A stretch of 64,000 bases of DNA from Geobacillus thermodenitrificans subsp. thermodenitrificans DSM 465 (GCF_000496575.1 NZ_AYKT01000013.1:33227-97226), one strand, 5' to 3'; shown: positions 46,862 through 54,029, counted from the first letter of the stretch. The notes: generated from the sequence alone by a model not told the origin. Made by a program: numbers and translations.

Positions 46862-47584
46862 TTACATTGCCGGGAATACGTCTGGGCATTGCGGCGGGAA
46901 TTTCTTCGTCGGGCAAAGCGTGACGCCTTCAGCAAGTTCTTCCCGCGGCTGGCAGAAACGGGCTTCGACTTCGATTTTGACATCAGCTTCCATTTGGACT
47001 TCGAGGCACAAGGTGATGGAAACGTCGAGCTGGTTAAAGTTGTCTGTGCAAACTAGGCTCGTGTCGCATTCGAAGAAAGAAATATGGCAGTTGAGTTGCG
47101 TGCCTTCTGGAGCGCATAAAATGAATGTTTGCGCTGTCGCAAACGGAATCGGCGCCGATTCGCAAATGACCGTGCCGGTCGGGCTGACGATTTGCACGAC
47201 GACGTGTCCTTTGACGAGCGCTTTGACTTTTTGCAACGTGACAGTCTCACCAGAAGGAAGAGTGACGTTTACAGGCTGCCGGCCGTTTGATTGCGTAATT
47301 TCCTGGCAAATCAAGGCGTCGTGATCAACGGTTGGGTCGATCGGATTTCCTTCAGCATCGGATAAGAAGCACCGGATCGTAAAAGATTGCGGGTCTGCCG
47401 ATTGCGATGCCAAGAATTCGCAAATCGTTCCCTGCCGAGGGCAATTGGCCGATGGAAAAATTGTTTCCAAATCGTCGCCGCTGAAGCTTCGTAACGGTAC
47501 ATCAACTTGGCGCGTCACCCAGTCGTAAATTTTACGGGTTCTGATGCATACTTTTTCTTTATCGCGACGGTGATAATGGCCCAT
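46862..47584 (-). CDS. Cysteine-rich strand protein, probable spore surface protein
   Basis: A 240-residue protein with 14 cysteines spread evenly, almost all in short hydrophobic or strand-like contexts (TICEFLAS, VICESAPI, FILCAPEG, LVCTDNF). The N-terminus VCIRTRKIYDWVTRQVDVPL carries a KIYDWV motif I associate with Bacillus spore-surface proteins. There is no signal peptide, as expected for a mother-cell protein assembled on the spore. AGGAGGAACGAAGAAA precedes the ATG, and a full-consensus sigma-K-type promoter lies 60 bp upstream. A disulfide-linked structural protein is the inference; comparison with endospore-appendage (Ena) proteins would be worthwhile. Confidence 0.65.
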   Translation of the reverse strand: MGHYHRRDKEKVCIRTRKIYDWVTRQVDVPLRSFSGDDLETIFPSANCPRQGTICEFLASQSADPQSFTIRCFLSDAEGNPIDPTVDHDALICQEITQSNGRQPVNVTLPSGETVTLQKVKALVKGHVVVQIVSPTGTVICESAPIPFATAQTFILCAPEGTQLNCHISFFECDTSLVCTDNFNQLDVSITLCLEVQMEADVKIEVEARFCQPREELAEGVTLCPTKKFPPQCPDVFPAM

Positions 47585-47643
47585 TTTCTTCGTTCCTCCT
47601 ATCGTTCATTTGTTCCCCAACTCCTGATGGTTTGGGACTACTG

Positions 47644-47670
47644 TATACTATGAACGATATGGGTAAATGT
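47644..47670 (-). promoter_or_regulatory. Sigma-K-type promoter of the Cys-rich gene
   Basis: On the minus strand: AC - 16 bp - CATAGTATA, full agreement with the pattern. Confidence 0.72.
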
Positions 47671-47734
47671 GTTGGGACAGATGCGGATTTTTTGCTGACG
47701 CACACTAGAGAACGAAATGAAGGGGAGATGACGA

Positions 47735-48073
47735 ATGAAAGAGAAACAAAGGGCAATAAATACAGAGAAAAAAGGAATGGATGAACGGCTGGTTGAACAG
47801 ATCGCCGAACTGGAGCGTCGATTGAAAGAGGTGGAAGCAGAAAATATTGTCTTGCGGGAATTGGCCTACCAAAGTGAGCAGCGTTACGAACAAATCAAAC
47901 AGCTCATGAAAGAAAACAACGAGCTGCGCCGTCAACTGCAACAACTGCCACAGTCGGAAGAGACGAGCGATGTCTACGAGGAAGAGCAGCCGGACAGTTG
48001 GTTTTTCCATACACTAAGGCACGAAAACGCGATCGTCCCCATCCAGAGCGAGACAAAGAAAAATGAAAAATGA
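47735..48073 (+). CDS. Coiled-coil protein, unknown
   Basis: A 112-residue protein. Residues about 15-72 are one long coiled coil (ERLVEQIAELERRLKEVEAE and on); the tail is acidic and then polar. GAAGGGGAGATGACGA precedes the ATG. It lies in the sporulation region, divergent from the Cys-rich gene. No family recognised. Confidence 0.6.
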   Translation: MKEKQRAINTEKKGMDERLVEQIAELERRLKEVEAENIVLRELAYQSEQRYEQIKQLMKENNELRRQLQQLPQSEETSDVYEEEQPDSWFFHTLRHENAIVPIQSETKKNEK

Positions 48074-48078
48074 GAAGC

Positions 48079-48105
48079 ACCCTTGACTTATAGGGCCATA
48101 CAATA
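48079..48105 (+). promoter_or_regulatory. Sigma-K-type promoter
   Basis: AC (48079) - 16 bp - CATACAATA (48097-48105), full agreement; about 35 bp ahead of the 36-residue gene. Confidence 0.7.
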
Positions 48106-48146
48106 ACAGTAGTTATACATTTTTTTCTATACGGGGGGATGAAGCC

Positions 48147-48257
48147 ATGAGGAAACCAACTTCTCCGAAACGGAAGGCAGTGGTACTTTCCTCGGCAACC
48201 CAGCCTGTGCGTCGTCCACGGGGCTGCGGCTGCGGCCGGCCGATCGCAAAGAAATAG
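48147..48257 (+). CDS. Tiny basic Cys-containing protein, probable spore protein
   Basis: A 36-residue frame with ATG after CGGGGGGATG. It encodes a very basic peptide (KPTSPKRKAVV at the start, PVRRPRGCGCGRPIAKK at the end) with a Cys-Gly-Cys pair. A full-consensus sigma-K-type promoter stands immediately upstream, which makes a spurious frame unlikely. I know no family. Metal binding or disulfide crosslinking in the coat would fit. Confidence 0.55.
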   Translation: MRKPTSPKRKAVVLSSATQPVRRPRGCGCGRPIAKK

Positions 48258-48281
48258 CAAACGGCCGTGAGAGACGCCTAT

Positions 48282-48309
48282 ACCCTGCTTCCCTTCATTG
48301 CATAGTCTA
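48282..48309 (+). promoter_or_regulatory. Sigma-K-type promoter
   Basis: AC (48282) - 17 bp - CATAGTCTA (48301-48309), full agreement; 36 bp upstream of the next gene. Confidence 0.7.
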
Positions 48310-48344
48310 ACAGTGCAACTAGGCGAAAGGAAGGGGGGATGGGC

Positions 48345-48569
48345 ATGTCGGATCGAAAAAAAGCAAAAGTCATCCAGGTTGATAAGTTGATCATTCACGC
48401 CGATGATGTGGTGATTGTGCCACGTCGACGCATTCGTGATCCATGGTTGTTCCCGCATCGTGTTGATGATGAAATCGAAGCCATCGAAGATGTGCGGGAT
48501 GAAAAAGGGCGCGATGAAGAGAAACATGGTCGGGACGAAGGGGAACGGAGACCGTTCTCATGGATTTAG
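48345..48569 (+). CDS. Small charged protein, probable spore protein
   Basis: A 74-residue protein. The first half has short strands and a basic patch (KVIQVDKLIIHADDVVIVP, then RRRIRDPWLF); the C-terminal third is Asp/Glu/Arg-rich (DEKGRDEEKHGRDEGERR). ATG at 48345 is chosen over 48339, because GGAAGGGGGG abuts the first. A sigma-K-type promoter lies upstream. Function unknown. Confidence 0.6.
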   Translation: MSDRKKAKVIQVDKLIIHADDVVIVPRRRIRDPWLFPHRVDDEIEAIEDVRDEKGRDEEKHGRDEGERRPFSWI

Positions 48570-48596
48570 TGATGAGATAAATGGGGGATATGAACG

Positions 48597-48800
48597 GTGG
48601 AGCGTTTTAAAAATTACGGTCTTTGGATTGCGATCGGGTCGTTTGCTGTGCTGATGCTTGAGACGTTTGGCATTGATATCGACCTTGGTAAATACGAGCA
48701 GCTGTATCAAGCACTGTTAAGCATTTTAGTGATGGCCGGCATTTTAAACAATCCATCGCTCGGCCGCGGCTATTCTGACAAAATCGACAAAAAGTCATAA
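48597..48800 (+). CDS. Holin-like small membrane protein (phi LC3 type)
   Basis: A 67-residue protein with two hydrophobic helices (about 7-24 and 35-52) separated by a GIDIDLGKYEQLY turn, and a tail NNPSLGRGYSDKIDKK. The pattern (MERFKNYGLWIAIGSFAVL; AGILNNPSLGRGY) resembles phage holins of the phi LC3 family. No other phage genes are near, and its neighbours are sporulation genes, so it may have been recruited for sporulation. The start is GTG at 48597, and a terminator follows. Confidence 0.65.
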   Translation: MERFKNYGLWIAIGSFAVLMLETFGIDIDLGKYEQLYQALLSILVMAGILNNPSLGRGYSDKIDKKS

Positions 48801-48806
48801 ACGGTA

Positions 48807-48837
48807 GGGGGCGCCTGCAGTCAACGGCGCCCTTTTT
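48807..48837 (+). terminator. Terminator before the spoVA-type operon
   Basis: Arms GGGCGCC (48809-48815) / GGCGCCC (48826-48832), followed by five T residues. Confidence 0.88.
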
Positions 48838-48963
48838 GTGTCCGAAAAGGTGGAACGTGAGGCGGAATGTTTTACAGCAAATTACAATTATAATTTGACA
48901 CCGAAAACCCACTATAAACATTGTCAACCCCAACTTCTATACATGGTAAGGAGGACATAAATC

Positions 48964-49170
48964 ATGACGGTTGCTACACAAGTAAAACAAACATTAGCTG
49001 GATTAAAAGCCGCCCAAGCGAGCTTCGAGACGTTCGCGTTGCAAACGGAAAACCAAAATGCAAAACAGCTTTACCAGCAAGCTGCTCAGCAAACGCAAGC
49101 GGTCATCGATTTAGTTAACACGCGCGTGCAAGAAATTCAAAACGAAGAGCCACAATATAAACAACAGTAA
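48964..49170 (+). CDS. DUF1657 protein, first gene of the spoVA2-type operon
   Basis: A 68-residue helical protein of the DUF1657 family (TVATQVKQTLAGLKAAQASF at the start, NEEPQYKQQ at the end). A close paralogue is encoded at 51617, and the C-terminus of the DUF421 protein at 51836 is also similar, so three copies of the module occur in one operon. AAGGAGGACATAAATC precedes the ATG. It is the first gene of an operon whose gene set equals the spoVA2mob operon. The molecular role is unknown. Confidence 0.88.
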   Translation: MTVATQVKQTLAGLKAAQASFETFALQTENQNAKQLYQQAAQQTQAVIDLVNTRVQEIQNEEPQYKQQ

Positions 49171-49266
49171 CTTTTTGTCGGGGCAGATGTTGTGGTTCGG
49201 GCGGAAAGGTTGGCAGTACGCCAACCTTTCCCCAAATTGACGGAAATACATAAAAAGAATGGGTTG

Positions 49267-49743
49267 ATGGCGATGAAACAATGGTGGTTGGTCGTGATGG
49301 CCGCTCTCATGGTAGCCAGCGGCTGTGCGAAAGAGGAAACAGAACAAAAACAATCGTTGCAAGGGACGAATTTGATGCGGTCTCAAACATCCGGGACAGC
49401 AAAAGGAACTAAGCTTGACCAAGGGCCGGCCGAGCGGGCCGCCGACTATTTACGTAGACGTGAGGATATCCGGGATGTCGTGGTGGTCAACAGCGGAGAC
49501 CGGCTGCTTGTCGCATACCAAATTCCCCATATGCAGCGATGGAACCGAAAGAAGATTGAAAAAGACGTTGAAGGTCGATTGCGCGATATGTTTCCCGGTT
49601 ACAAGGTGATTTCCTCGAGTGATTTGAAAATCTTTTGGAAAACGCAGCAATTAAAAACAAAGATGGACAACAAGCGCTTGGATCAACGAGAGGTCAACCG
49701 GGAAATCGGACGCATTGAAAAGCTGAGCAAAGAGCAGACATAA
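49267..49743 (+). CDS. YhcN/YlaJ-family sporulation lipoprotein
   Basis: About 158 residues. A signal peptide (WWLVVMAALMVA) ends in lipobox VASGC, giving a lipid-anchored protein. The rest has the YhcN/YlaJ pattern: RAADYLRRREDIRDVVVVNS, then RLLVAYQIPH, and a basic helical C-terminus. Members are forespore inner-membrane lipoproteins. The start is uncertain between ATG at 49267 and ATG at 49273, and the ribosome site is weak. Second gene of the spoVA2-type operon; it ends 11 bp before spoVAC. Confidence 0.87.
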   Translation: MAMKQWWLVVMAALMVASGCAKEETEQKQSLQGTNLMRSQTSGTAKGTKLDQGPAERAADYLRRREDIRDVVVVNSGDRLLVAYQIPHMQRWNRKKIEKDVEGRLRDMFPGYKVISSSDLKIFWKTQQLKTKMDNKRLDQREVNREIGRIEKLSKEQT

Positions 49744-49754
49744 GAGGTGTCATT

Positions 49755-50234
49755 ATGGCGAATGAAAAGAGGAAAAACTTAACTCCAGTTCAACAAGAGT
49801 ATCACTTATTTGAAAAGGAACGGGAAACAAAGCGCCCGATCGTCCGCAACTGTGCCCGTGCTTTTCTCGTTGGCGGGATCATTTGTACGATCGGACAGGC
49901 GATCTCTTATTTTTATATGTATTTCTTTGACTTCACTGAGCAGACGGCAGGGAACCCGACCGTAGCGACAATGGTTTTTTTGTCAATGATTTTAACCGGG
50001 CTTGGCGTTTATGACCGGATCGCTCAATTCGCGGGAGCGGGGAGTGCTGTGCCCGTAACGGGGTTTGGCAACGCCGTTATTTCCGCGGCGATTGAACATC
50101 GAACAGAAGGATTTGTGCTCGGCGTCGGTTCTAACATGTTCAAACTCGCCGGTTCGGTCATTTTGTTCGGCACGTTTGCCGCGTTTGTCATCGCCCTCAT
50201 CAAAACGATTGCCATACAATGGGGGGGATTGTAA
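49755..50234 (+). CDS. spoVAC: Stage V sporulation protein AC
   Basis: Membrane subunit of the SpoVA dipicolinate channel of the spore inner membrane; 159 residues with about four transmembrane helices after a charged N-terminus. The SpoVAC/AE signature is visible in FLVGGIICTIGQAISYFY and FAGAGSAVPVTGFGNAV. SpoVAC acts as a mechanosensitive-type channel for Ca-DPA release. AGAGGTG precedes the ATG. The stop codon overlaps the spoVAD start (TAATG). Confidence 0.95.
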   Translation: MANEKRKNLTPVQQEYHLFEKERETKRPIVRNCARAFLVGGIICTIGQAISYFYMYFFDFTEQTAGNPTVATMVFLSMILTGLGVYDRIAQFAGAGSAVPVTGFGNAVISAAIEHRTEGFVLGVGSNMFKLAGSVILFGTFAAFVIALIKTIAIQWGGL

Positions 50235-51247
50235 TGCTGAAAGGGCATCGCACATGGGTATTTGCGAACAAGCCAGTCATTGTTGCGACTGCTGTAGTTG
50301 GTGGACCGTTTGAAGCAAACGGCCGTCTCGCTGACGATTTCGACTTTCTTCATGAAGATTTATGGCTTGGCGAGGACTCGTATGAAAAAGCGCACCGCGT
50401 CTTGTTCGAGGAAGCGGCATTTCAAGCGATGGAAAAAGCCGGTTTGGAGAAGGAAAAGGTGCAATTTCTCATCGCTGGCGACTTAATTAACCAAATGACG
50501 CCGACAAGTTTTGCCGCTCGGACGCTCGGTGCACCATATCTCGGCGTTTTCGGCGCTTGTTCCACGTCAATGGAAGGGCTGGCGCTCAGCGCTTTTATTA
50601 CAAATTATGGTGGGGCAGATTATATATTGACCGGGGCATCAAGCCACAACACCGCCGTCGAAAAACAGTTCCGCTATCCGACGGAATACGGCGGACAAAA
50701 ACCACCGACGGCGCAGTGGACTGTCACTGGCGCGGGGGTGGCCATCGTCAGTCCAAAAGGGGATGGACCGCGTGTAACGGCGGCGACGATCGGCCGTGTC
50801 GTCGATATGGGAATGACGGATCCGTTTAATATGGGCGGTGCGATGGCACCAGCAGCGGTCGATACGATTGAGGCACATTTGCGCGATATGCAAATTGACG
50901 CATCCCACTATGACTTGATTGTCACTGGCGACTTAGGGAGAATTGGGCGTCAAGTTTCTCTTGATTTGCTGCGTCAGCACGGCATCGATATCGATGAGGA
51001 ACGCTATCAAGATTGTGGGCTGCTCATTTACCGCGACGGGCAGCCGGTGCTGTCCGGGGCAAGTGGGGCAGCTTGTTCCGCTGTCGTCATTTACGGCCAC
51101 TTGCTCAAGCGGATGCGACGCGGCGAGCTGAAGCGCATTTTAGCTGTAGCGACAGGGGCGTTATTGTCGCCATTGTCGTTCCAACAAAATGAAACGATTC
51201 CTTGCATCGCCCATGCGGTAGCGATTGAGTATGGAGGTGAGGCGTAG
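50234..51247 (+). CDS. spoVAD: Stage V sporulation protein AD
   Basis: Soluble, membrane-associated SpoVA subunit with a thiolase-like fold that binds dipicolinic acid; 337 residues. [20 protein letters not shown] at the start, the [18 protein letters not shown] segment and [20 protein letters not shown] are typical. ATG at 50234 is chosen, because the shared TAATG with spoVAC gives coupling and GGGGGGGA lies just upstream. It precedes spoVAEb. Confidence 0.95.
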   Translation: MLKGHRTWVFANKPVIVATAVVGGPFEANGRLADDFDFLHEDLWLGEDSYEKAHRVLFEEAAFQAMEKAGLEKEKVQFLIAGDLINQMTPTSFAARTLGAPYLGVFGACSTSMEGLALSAFITNYGGADYILTGASSHNTAVEKQFRYPTEYGGQKPPTAQWTVTGAGVAIVSPKGDGPRVTAATIGRVVDMGMTDPFNMGGAMAPAAVDTIEAHLRDMQIDASHYDLIVTGDLGRIGRQVSLDLLRQHGIDIDEERYQDCGLLIYRDGQPVLSGASGAACSAVVIYGHLLKRMRRGELKRILAVATGALLSPLSFQQNETIPCIAHAVAIEYGGEA

Positions 51248-51248
51248 C

Positions 51249-51605
51249 GTGTTGACCATGTTTTTTTGGGCGTTTGTCGTCGGTGGGTTGATTTGCGTTA
51301 TTGGCCAAATTTTGATGGATGTTTTTAAATTAACCCCCGCTCATACATTAACGATTCTTGTTGTCACCGGGGCGATTTTAGACGGACTTGGTTTGTACGA
51401 ACCGCTTATCGATTTCGCCGGTGCCGGGGCAACGATTCCGATCACGAGCTTTGGAAACTCGCTCGTCCACGGGGCGATGCAAGAAGCAGAAAAGCATGGA
51501 ATTGTTGGCGTGTTGACTGGCATGTTTGAAGTGACAAGTGTCGGCATCTCTGCCGCCATCGTCTTCGGATTTATCGGGGCGCTTTTGTTCCGCCCGAAAG
51601 GATAG
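51249..51605 (+). CDS. spoVAEb: Stage V sporulation protein AEb
   Basis: Hydrophobic SpoVA subunit of 118 residues, homologous to SpoVAC (shared [18 protein letters not shown] and [20 protein letters not shown]). It has three to four transmembrane helices and completes the C-D-Eb core of the channel. The start is GTG at 51249; GGAGGTGAGG upstream lies inside spoVAD. Two bases separate it from the spoVAD stop. Confidence 0.93.
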   Translation: MLTMFFWAFVVGGLICVIGQILMDVFKLTPAHTLTILVVTGAILDGLGLYEPLIDFAGAGATIPITSFGNSLVHGAMQEAEKHGIVGVLTGMFEVTSVGISAAIVFGFIGALLFRPKG

Positions 51606-51616
51606 GAGGAGCGTTC

Positions 51617-51823
51617 ATGACGGTTGCTTCGCAAGTGAAACAAACGTTAGCGAGCTTAAAAGGCATTCATGCCGGACTGCAGCAATTGGCGCTCACATCG
51701 CAGGATGAAACAGCGCAACGCACGTTTCATGAGGCGATGCTCACCACCGAGGAGATCATCGCCGAGCTGAAAAAACGGATCAGCCGACTTGAGTTCGAGG
51801 AGCCGCAATATCATGGAAAGTAA
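51617..51823 (+). CDS. DUF1657 protein, second copy
   Basis: A 68-residue paralogue of the protein at 48964 (TVASQVKQTLASLKGIHAGL; ends in FEEPQYHGK). AGGAGGAGCG precedes the ATG. It lies between spoVAEb and the DUF421 gene, exactly as in spoVA2mob operons. Function unknown. Confidence 0.9.
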   Translation: MTVASQVKQTLASLKGIHAGLQQLALTSQDETAQRTFHEAMLTTEEIIAELKKRISRLEFEEPQYHGK

Positions 51824-51835
51824 GGAGCATGATCC

Positions 51836-52696
51836 ATGCCTGTATGGTTAGAAGTCGCCATTCGTTCCTTTTGTATTTTGATCGGACTGTTTATCATTAC
51901 TCGCATTCTTGGCAAAAAGCCGTTGGCAAAGCTGTCATTTTTCGAATATATTGTCGGCATTACCGTCGGGGATATTGCCGGAACAATGTCTGTCGATTTG
52001 GGAATTTCTCTTCAGGAAGGAATTACAAGTATTTTAATTTGGTCGCTCATTCCGGTGTTGGCCGCCCGCATTTCGTTGCGCAACAAAAAGTTCCGCGATT
52101 TTGTCGAGGGCAACTCGACGGTTTTGATCAAAAACGGCAAAATTTTAGAGGAAAACTTAAAGCGGGAGAAATACACAGCTGACGAGTTGCTTGAGCAGTT
52201 GCGTAAAAAAGATGTGTTCCGTGTCGCCGATGTTGAGTTTGCAATACTGGAGCCGAACGGTGATTTGAACGTCTTGTTGAAGCGGGAAAAGCAGCCGCTT
52301 ACGGTTGGTGATGTATTTCCGAACCCGCCGCAGGAAAAAGAGCCACAAACCGTCATTATGGATGGAGTGATTTTGGACGAGCCACTCTCTACGTTGGGAC
52401 TTGGCCGTGGTTGGCTGAAGGAGCAACTTGATAAGCAAGGAGTAGCAGTCGAAAATGTCTTCCTCGCTCAAGTCGATTCATATGGACAGTTAACGATTGA
52501 TTTGTACGATGACAAAATCCAAGTGGCCGAACCGCAGGAGAAAAAGTTGTTGTTGGCTGCAATGAAAAAAGTACAAGCTGATTTTGAGTTATATGCGTTG
52601 CAAACCGATTCGAAAGAGGCAAAAGCGCTGTACGAAACAAATGCGGTGAAAATGACGGAGCTCATCCAAAAAGTCGAGCCACTGTTGCGAAATTAA
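51836..52696 (+). CDS. DUF421 membrane protein with C-terminal DUF1657-like module
   Basis: A 286-residue protein. The N-terminal 75 residues hold three hydrophobic segments (FCILIGLFIITRILG; LSFFEYIVGITVGDIAG), followed by the cytoplasmic YetF-type DUF421 domain (STVLIKNGKILEENLKREKY; DVFRVADVEFAILEPNGDLN). After residue about 235 comes a segment (MKKVQADFELYALQTDSKEA) resembling the two free DUF1657 proteins of this operon. The fusion suggests that DUF1657 proteins dock on DUF421 proteins. GTAAGGAGCATG precedes the ATG. Confidence 0.9.
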   Translation: MPVWLEVAIRSFCILIGLFIITRILGKKPLAKLSFFEYIVGITVGDIAGTMSVDLGISLQEGITSILIWSLIPVLAARISLRNKKFRDFVEGNSTVLIKNGKILEENLKREKYTADELLEQLRKKDVFRVADVEFAILEPNGDLNVLLKREKQPLTVGDVFPNPPQEKEPQTVIMDGVILDEPLSTLGLGRGWLKEQLDKQGVAVENVFLAQVDSYGQLTIDLYDDKIQVAEPQEKKLLLAAMKKVQADFELYALQTDSKEAKALYETNAVKMTELIQKVEPLLRN

Positions 52697-52715
52697 TATT
52701 GAGGAGGATCAGATC

Positions 52716-52886
52716 ATGGAGAATAAACGGACAAAAACAACGGATGAGGAAATTCAAATTCAGCTTAAAGCAGATGGCCGCCCTGAACGAGCGCGAACGA
52801 CCGACGAAGAAATTTCGATTCAATTTATGTTCGATGGTGGCAGGCTGACCCACCAACCGAAAGATTACGAAGAGATCGAATATTAA
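52716..52886 (+). CDS. Small protein with an internal repeat
   Basis: A 56-residue protein with ATG after GAGGAGGATC. The motif TTDEEIQIQ recurs as TTDEEISIQ 22 residues later, each followed by a Gly-containing turn, so it is a two-unit tandem repeat. It follows the DUF421 gene by 19 bp and precedes a terminator, making it the last gene of the spoVA2-type operon here. I know no family. Confidence 0.65.
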   Translation: MENKRTKTTDEEIQIQLKADGRPERARTTDEEISIQFMFDGGRLTHQPKDYEEIEY

Positions 52887-52899
52887 GTGTTTTGTGATC

Positions 52900-52935
52900 G
52901 AGAAAGGTGTCCCAAATGTACGGGACACCTTTCTC
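52900..52935. terminator. Terminator of the spoVA2-type operon
   Basis: Perfect 14-bp arms GAGAAAGGTGTCCC / GGGACACCTTTCTC. The inner part is like the terminator at 2529. Confidence 0.88.
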
Positions 52936-53011
52936 ATTGCTGCGTATACGCCAAAACAATGGCCCGAAAATGGTTGCAGCGCCTTGTTTTTCATGATGCA
53001 GGAAAGGGCGA

Positions 53012-53332
53012 TCAAGCGGGCAATGATTGCAAAAAGGCGCGCACCTCTTCGGGGGTTTTTGCGTTGGCGCTATGCAGATGGGCGATTTTTTCCCCGTTTT
53101 GGAACACAAGCAAGCTCGGGATGCCGAGCACTTGATATTTCTCGCCAAGCTCCGGGAATTGGTCGCGGTTAATCTCAAACCAATCATATTGATCGTAATC
53201 ACGAATGATGTCATCGATGAACATGTTCAAGCGTACACAATCAGGGCACCAAGTGGTGTAAAATTTGATGACAGCTGGTTTGCTGCCAGAAATAGCCGCT
53301 GTGAACTGATCGTTCGTTTCAATGGCTTTCAT
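53012..53332 (-). CDS. Thioredoxin-like protein
   Basis: A 106-residue thioredoxin fold. The active site is CPDC in KFYTTWCPDCVRLNMF, and the cis-proline lies in LGIPSLLVFQNGEK. The CPDC motif and Glu/Gln surroundings differ from classical TrxA (CGPC), resembling YtpP-type proteins. ATG at 53332 follows GGAGGGAACACGC. It is transcribed against the spoVA2-type operon. A sporulation role is not shown. Confidence 0.9.
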   Translation of the reverse strand: MKAIETNDQFTAAISGSKPAVIKFYTTWCPDCVRLNMFIDDIIRDYDQYDWFEINRDQFPELGEKYQVLGIPSLLVFQNGEKIAHLHSANAKTPEEVRAFLQSLPA

Positions 53333-53456
53333 GCGTGTTCCCTCCATTTCATGTTGTCATCCTTTACTTTACCATATGGTGCGGTAAAAAAGAACAGGAA
53401 CGCCTTCACATTCGGCCCCCCGTCTTGCATACAACAGAAAGAAAGGGGGGAAAGGT

Positions 53457-53693
53457 GTGAGCAAAGAGCTGGAAAAGGCGCTGGAAGCATGGGTGGCATC
53501 AAGGAAAGAAGGACACGAACAATTCATCCGTCTGTTTGAACAGTGGGGGAACGATTTCAATAAACAGCTGCAAGAAATCGAAAAACTAAACAATGGGTTT
53601 TTACAAAGCGTACAAGGCAACCTAAATTACATTGAACAATGGTTTGCGAAAAAGGAAAAGGAGTTTGCTATGCTGTTCCGCTTATTTGGATGA
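53457..53693 (+). CDS. Small helical protein, unknown
   Basis: A 78-residue, highly helical, amphipathic protein (SKELEKALEAWVASRKEGHE; NFKQ-type Gln/Glu helices; tail KKEKEFAMLFRLFG). The start is GTG at 53457 after AAAGGGGGGAAAG. It is followed by the YjcZ-type gene. No family recognised; the neighbourhood suggests sporulation. Confidence 0.55.
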   Translation: MSKELEKALEAWVASRKEGHEQFIRLFEQWGNDFNKQLQEIEKLNNGFLQSVQGNLNYIEQWFAKKEKEFAMLFRLFG

Positions 53694-53721
53694 CAAAATG
53701 GCGCGTGCGCCCATACGCTAC
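53694..53721 (+). promoter_or_regulatory. Sigma-K-type promoter of the yjcZ-like gene
   Basis: AC (53694) - 17 bp - CATACGCTA (53713-53721), full agreement. Confidence 0.7.
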
Positions 53722-53770
53722 CTCGAGCCGATGAATACAATACAGTAAACGAAGAAGGAGGTGCACGAGG

Positions 53771-53905
53771 ATGGGCTTCTGCGGCTATGGAGGCTACGGT
53801 TATGGTGGCTACGGCTATGGCGGCTATGGCTATGGCGGTGGCTTTGTGTTGATTGTCGTCTTGTTCATCTTGTTGATCATTGTCGGCGCTGCATTTGTCG
53901 GCTAA
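53771..53905 (+). CDS. YjcZ/SscA-family tiny membrane protein
   Basis: A 44-residue protein: a Gly/Tyr repeat ([19 protein letters not shown]) followed by one hydrophobic helix ([20 protein letters not shown]). This is the hallmark of the tiny transmembrane sporulation proteins of the YjcZ family. AAGAAGGAGGTGCACGAGG precedes the ATG, and a sigma-K-type promoter lies upstream. Members are found in spores; SscA of B. subtilis affects coat assembly. Confidence 0.85.
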   Translation: MGFCGYGGYGYGGYGYGGYGYGGGFVLIVVLFILLIIVGAAFVG

Positions 53906-53979
53906 TGGAAAAAACGAATCCGATACGGGTCGTTTCGGTGCTGCGGAGCGGCTCGTATTTTTCTTTCCTCATTTGATGC

Positions 53980-54006
53980 ACCTTCTTGTAGAGGCATCAT
54001 ACGATA
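53980..54006 (+). promoter_or_regulatory. Sigma-K-type promoter of spoVIF
   Basis: AC (53980) - 16 bp - CATACGATA (53998-54006), full agreement. Confidence 0.72.
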
Positions 54007-54029
54007 TACAGGGAGAAGGAGGCGGGAAG

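Noticed and set aside
48964..52886. Mobile-element borders around the spoVA2-type operon
   Set aside because: The known mobile version sits in a Tn1546-like transposon. I looked for transposase, resolvase and terminal repeats on both sides and found only spore genes, ordinary terminators and a thioredoxin gene.
53771..53870. Short tandem repeats of ggctatggcggc type as a possible CRISPR or satellite array
   Set aside because: They encode the Gly/Tyr repeat of the YjcZ-type protein in one frame, with no spacers.
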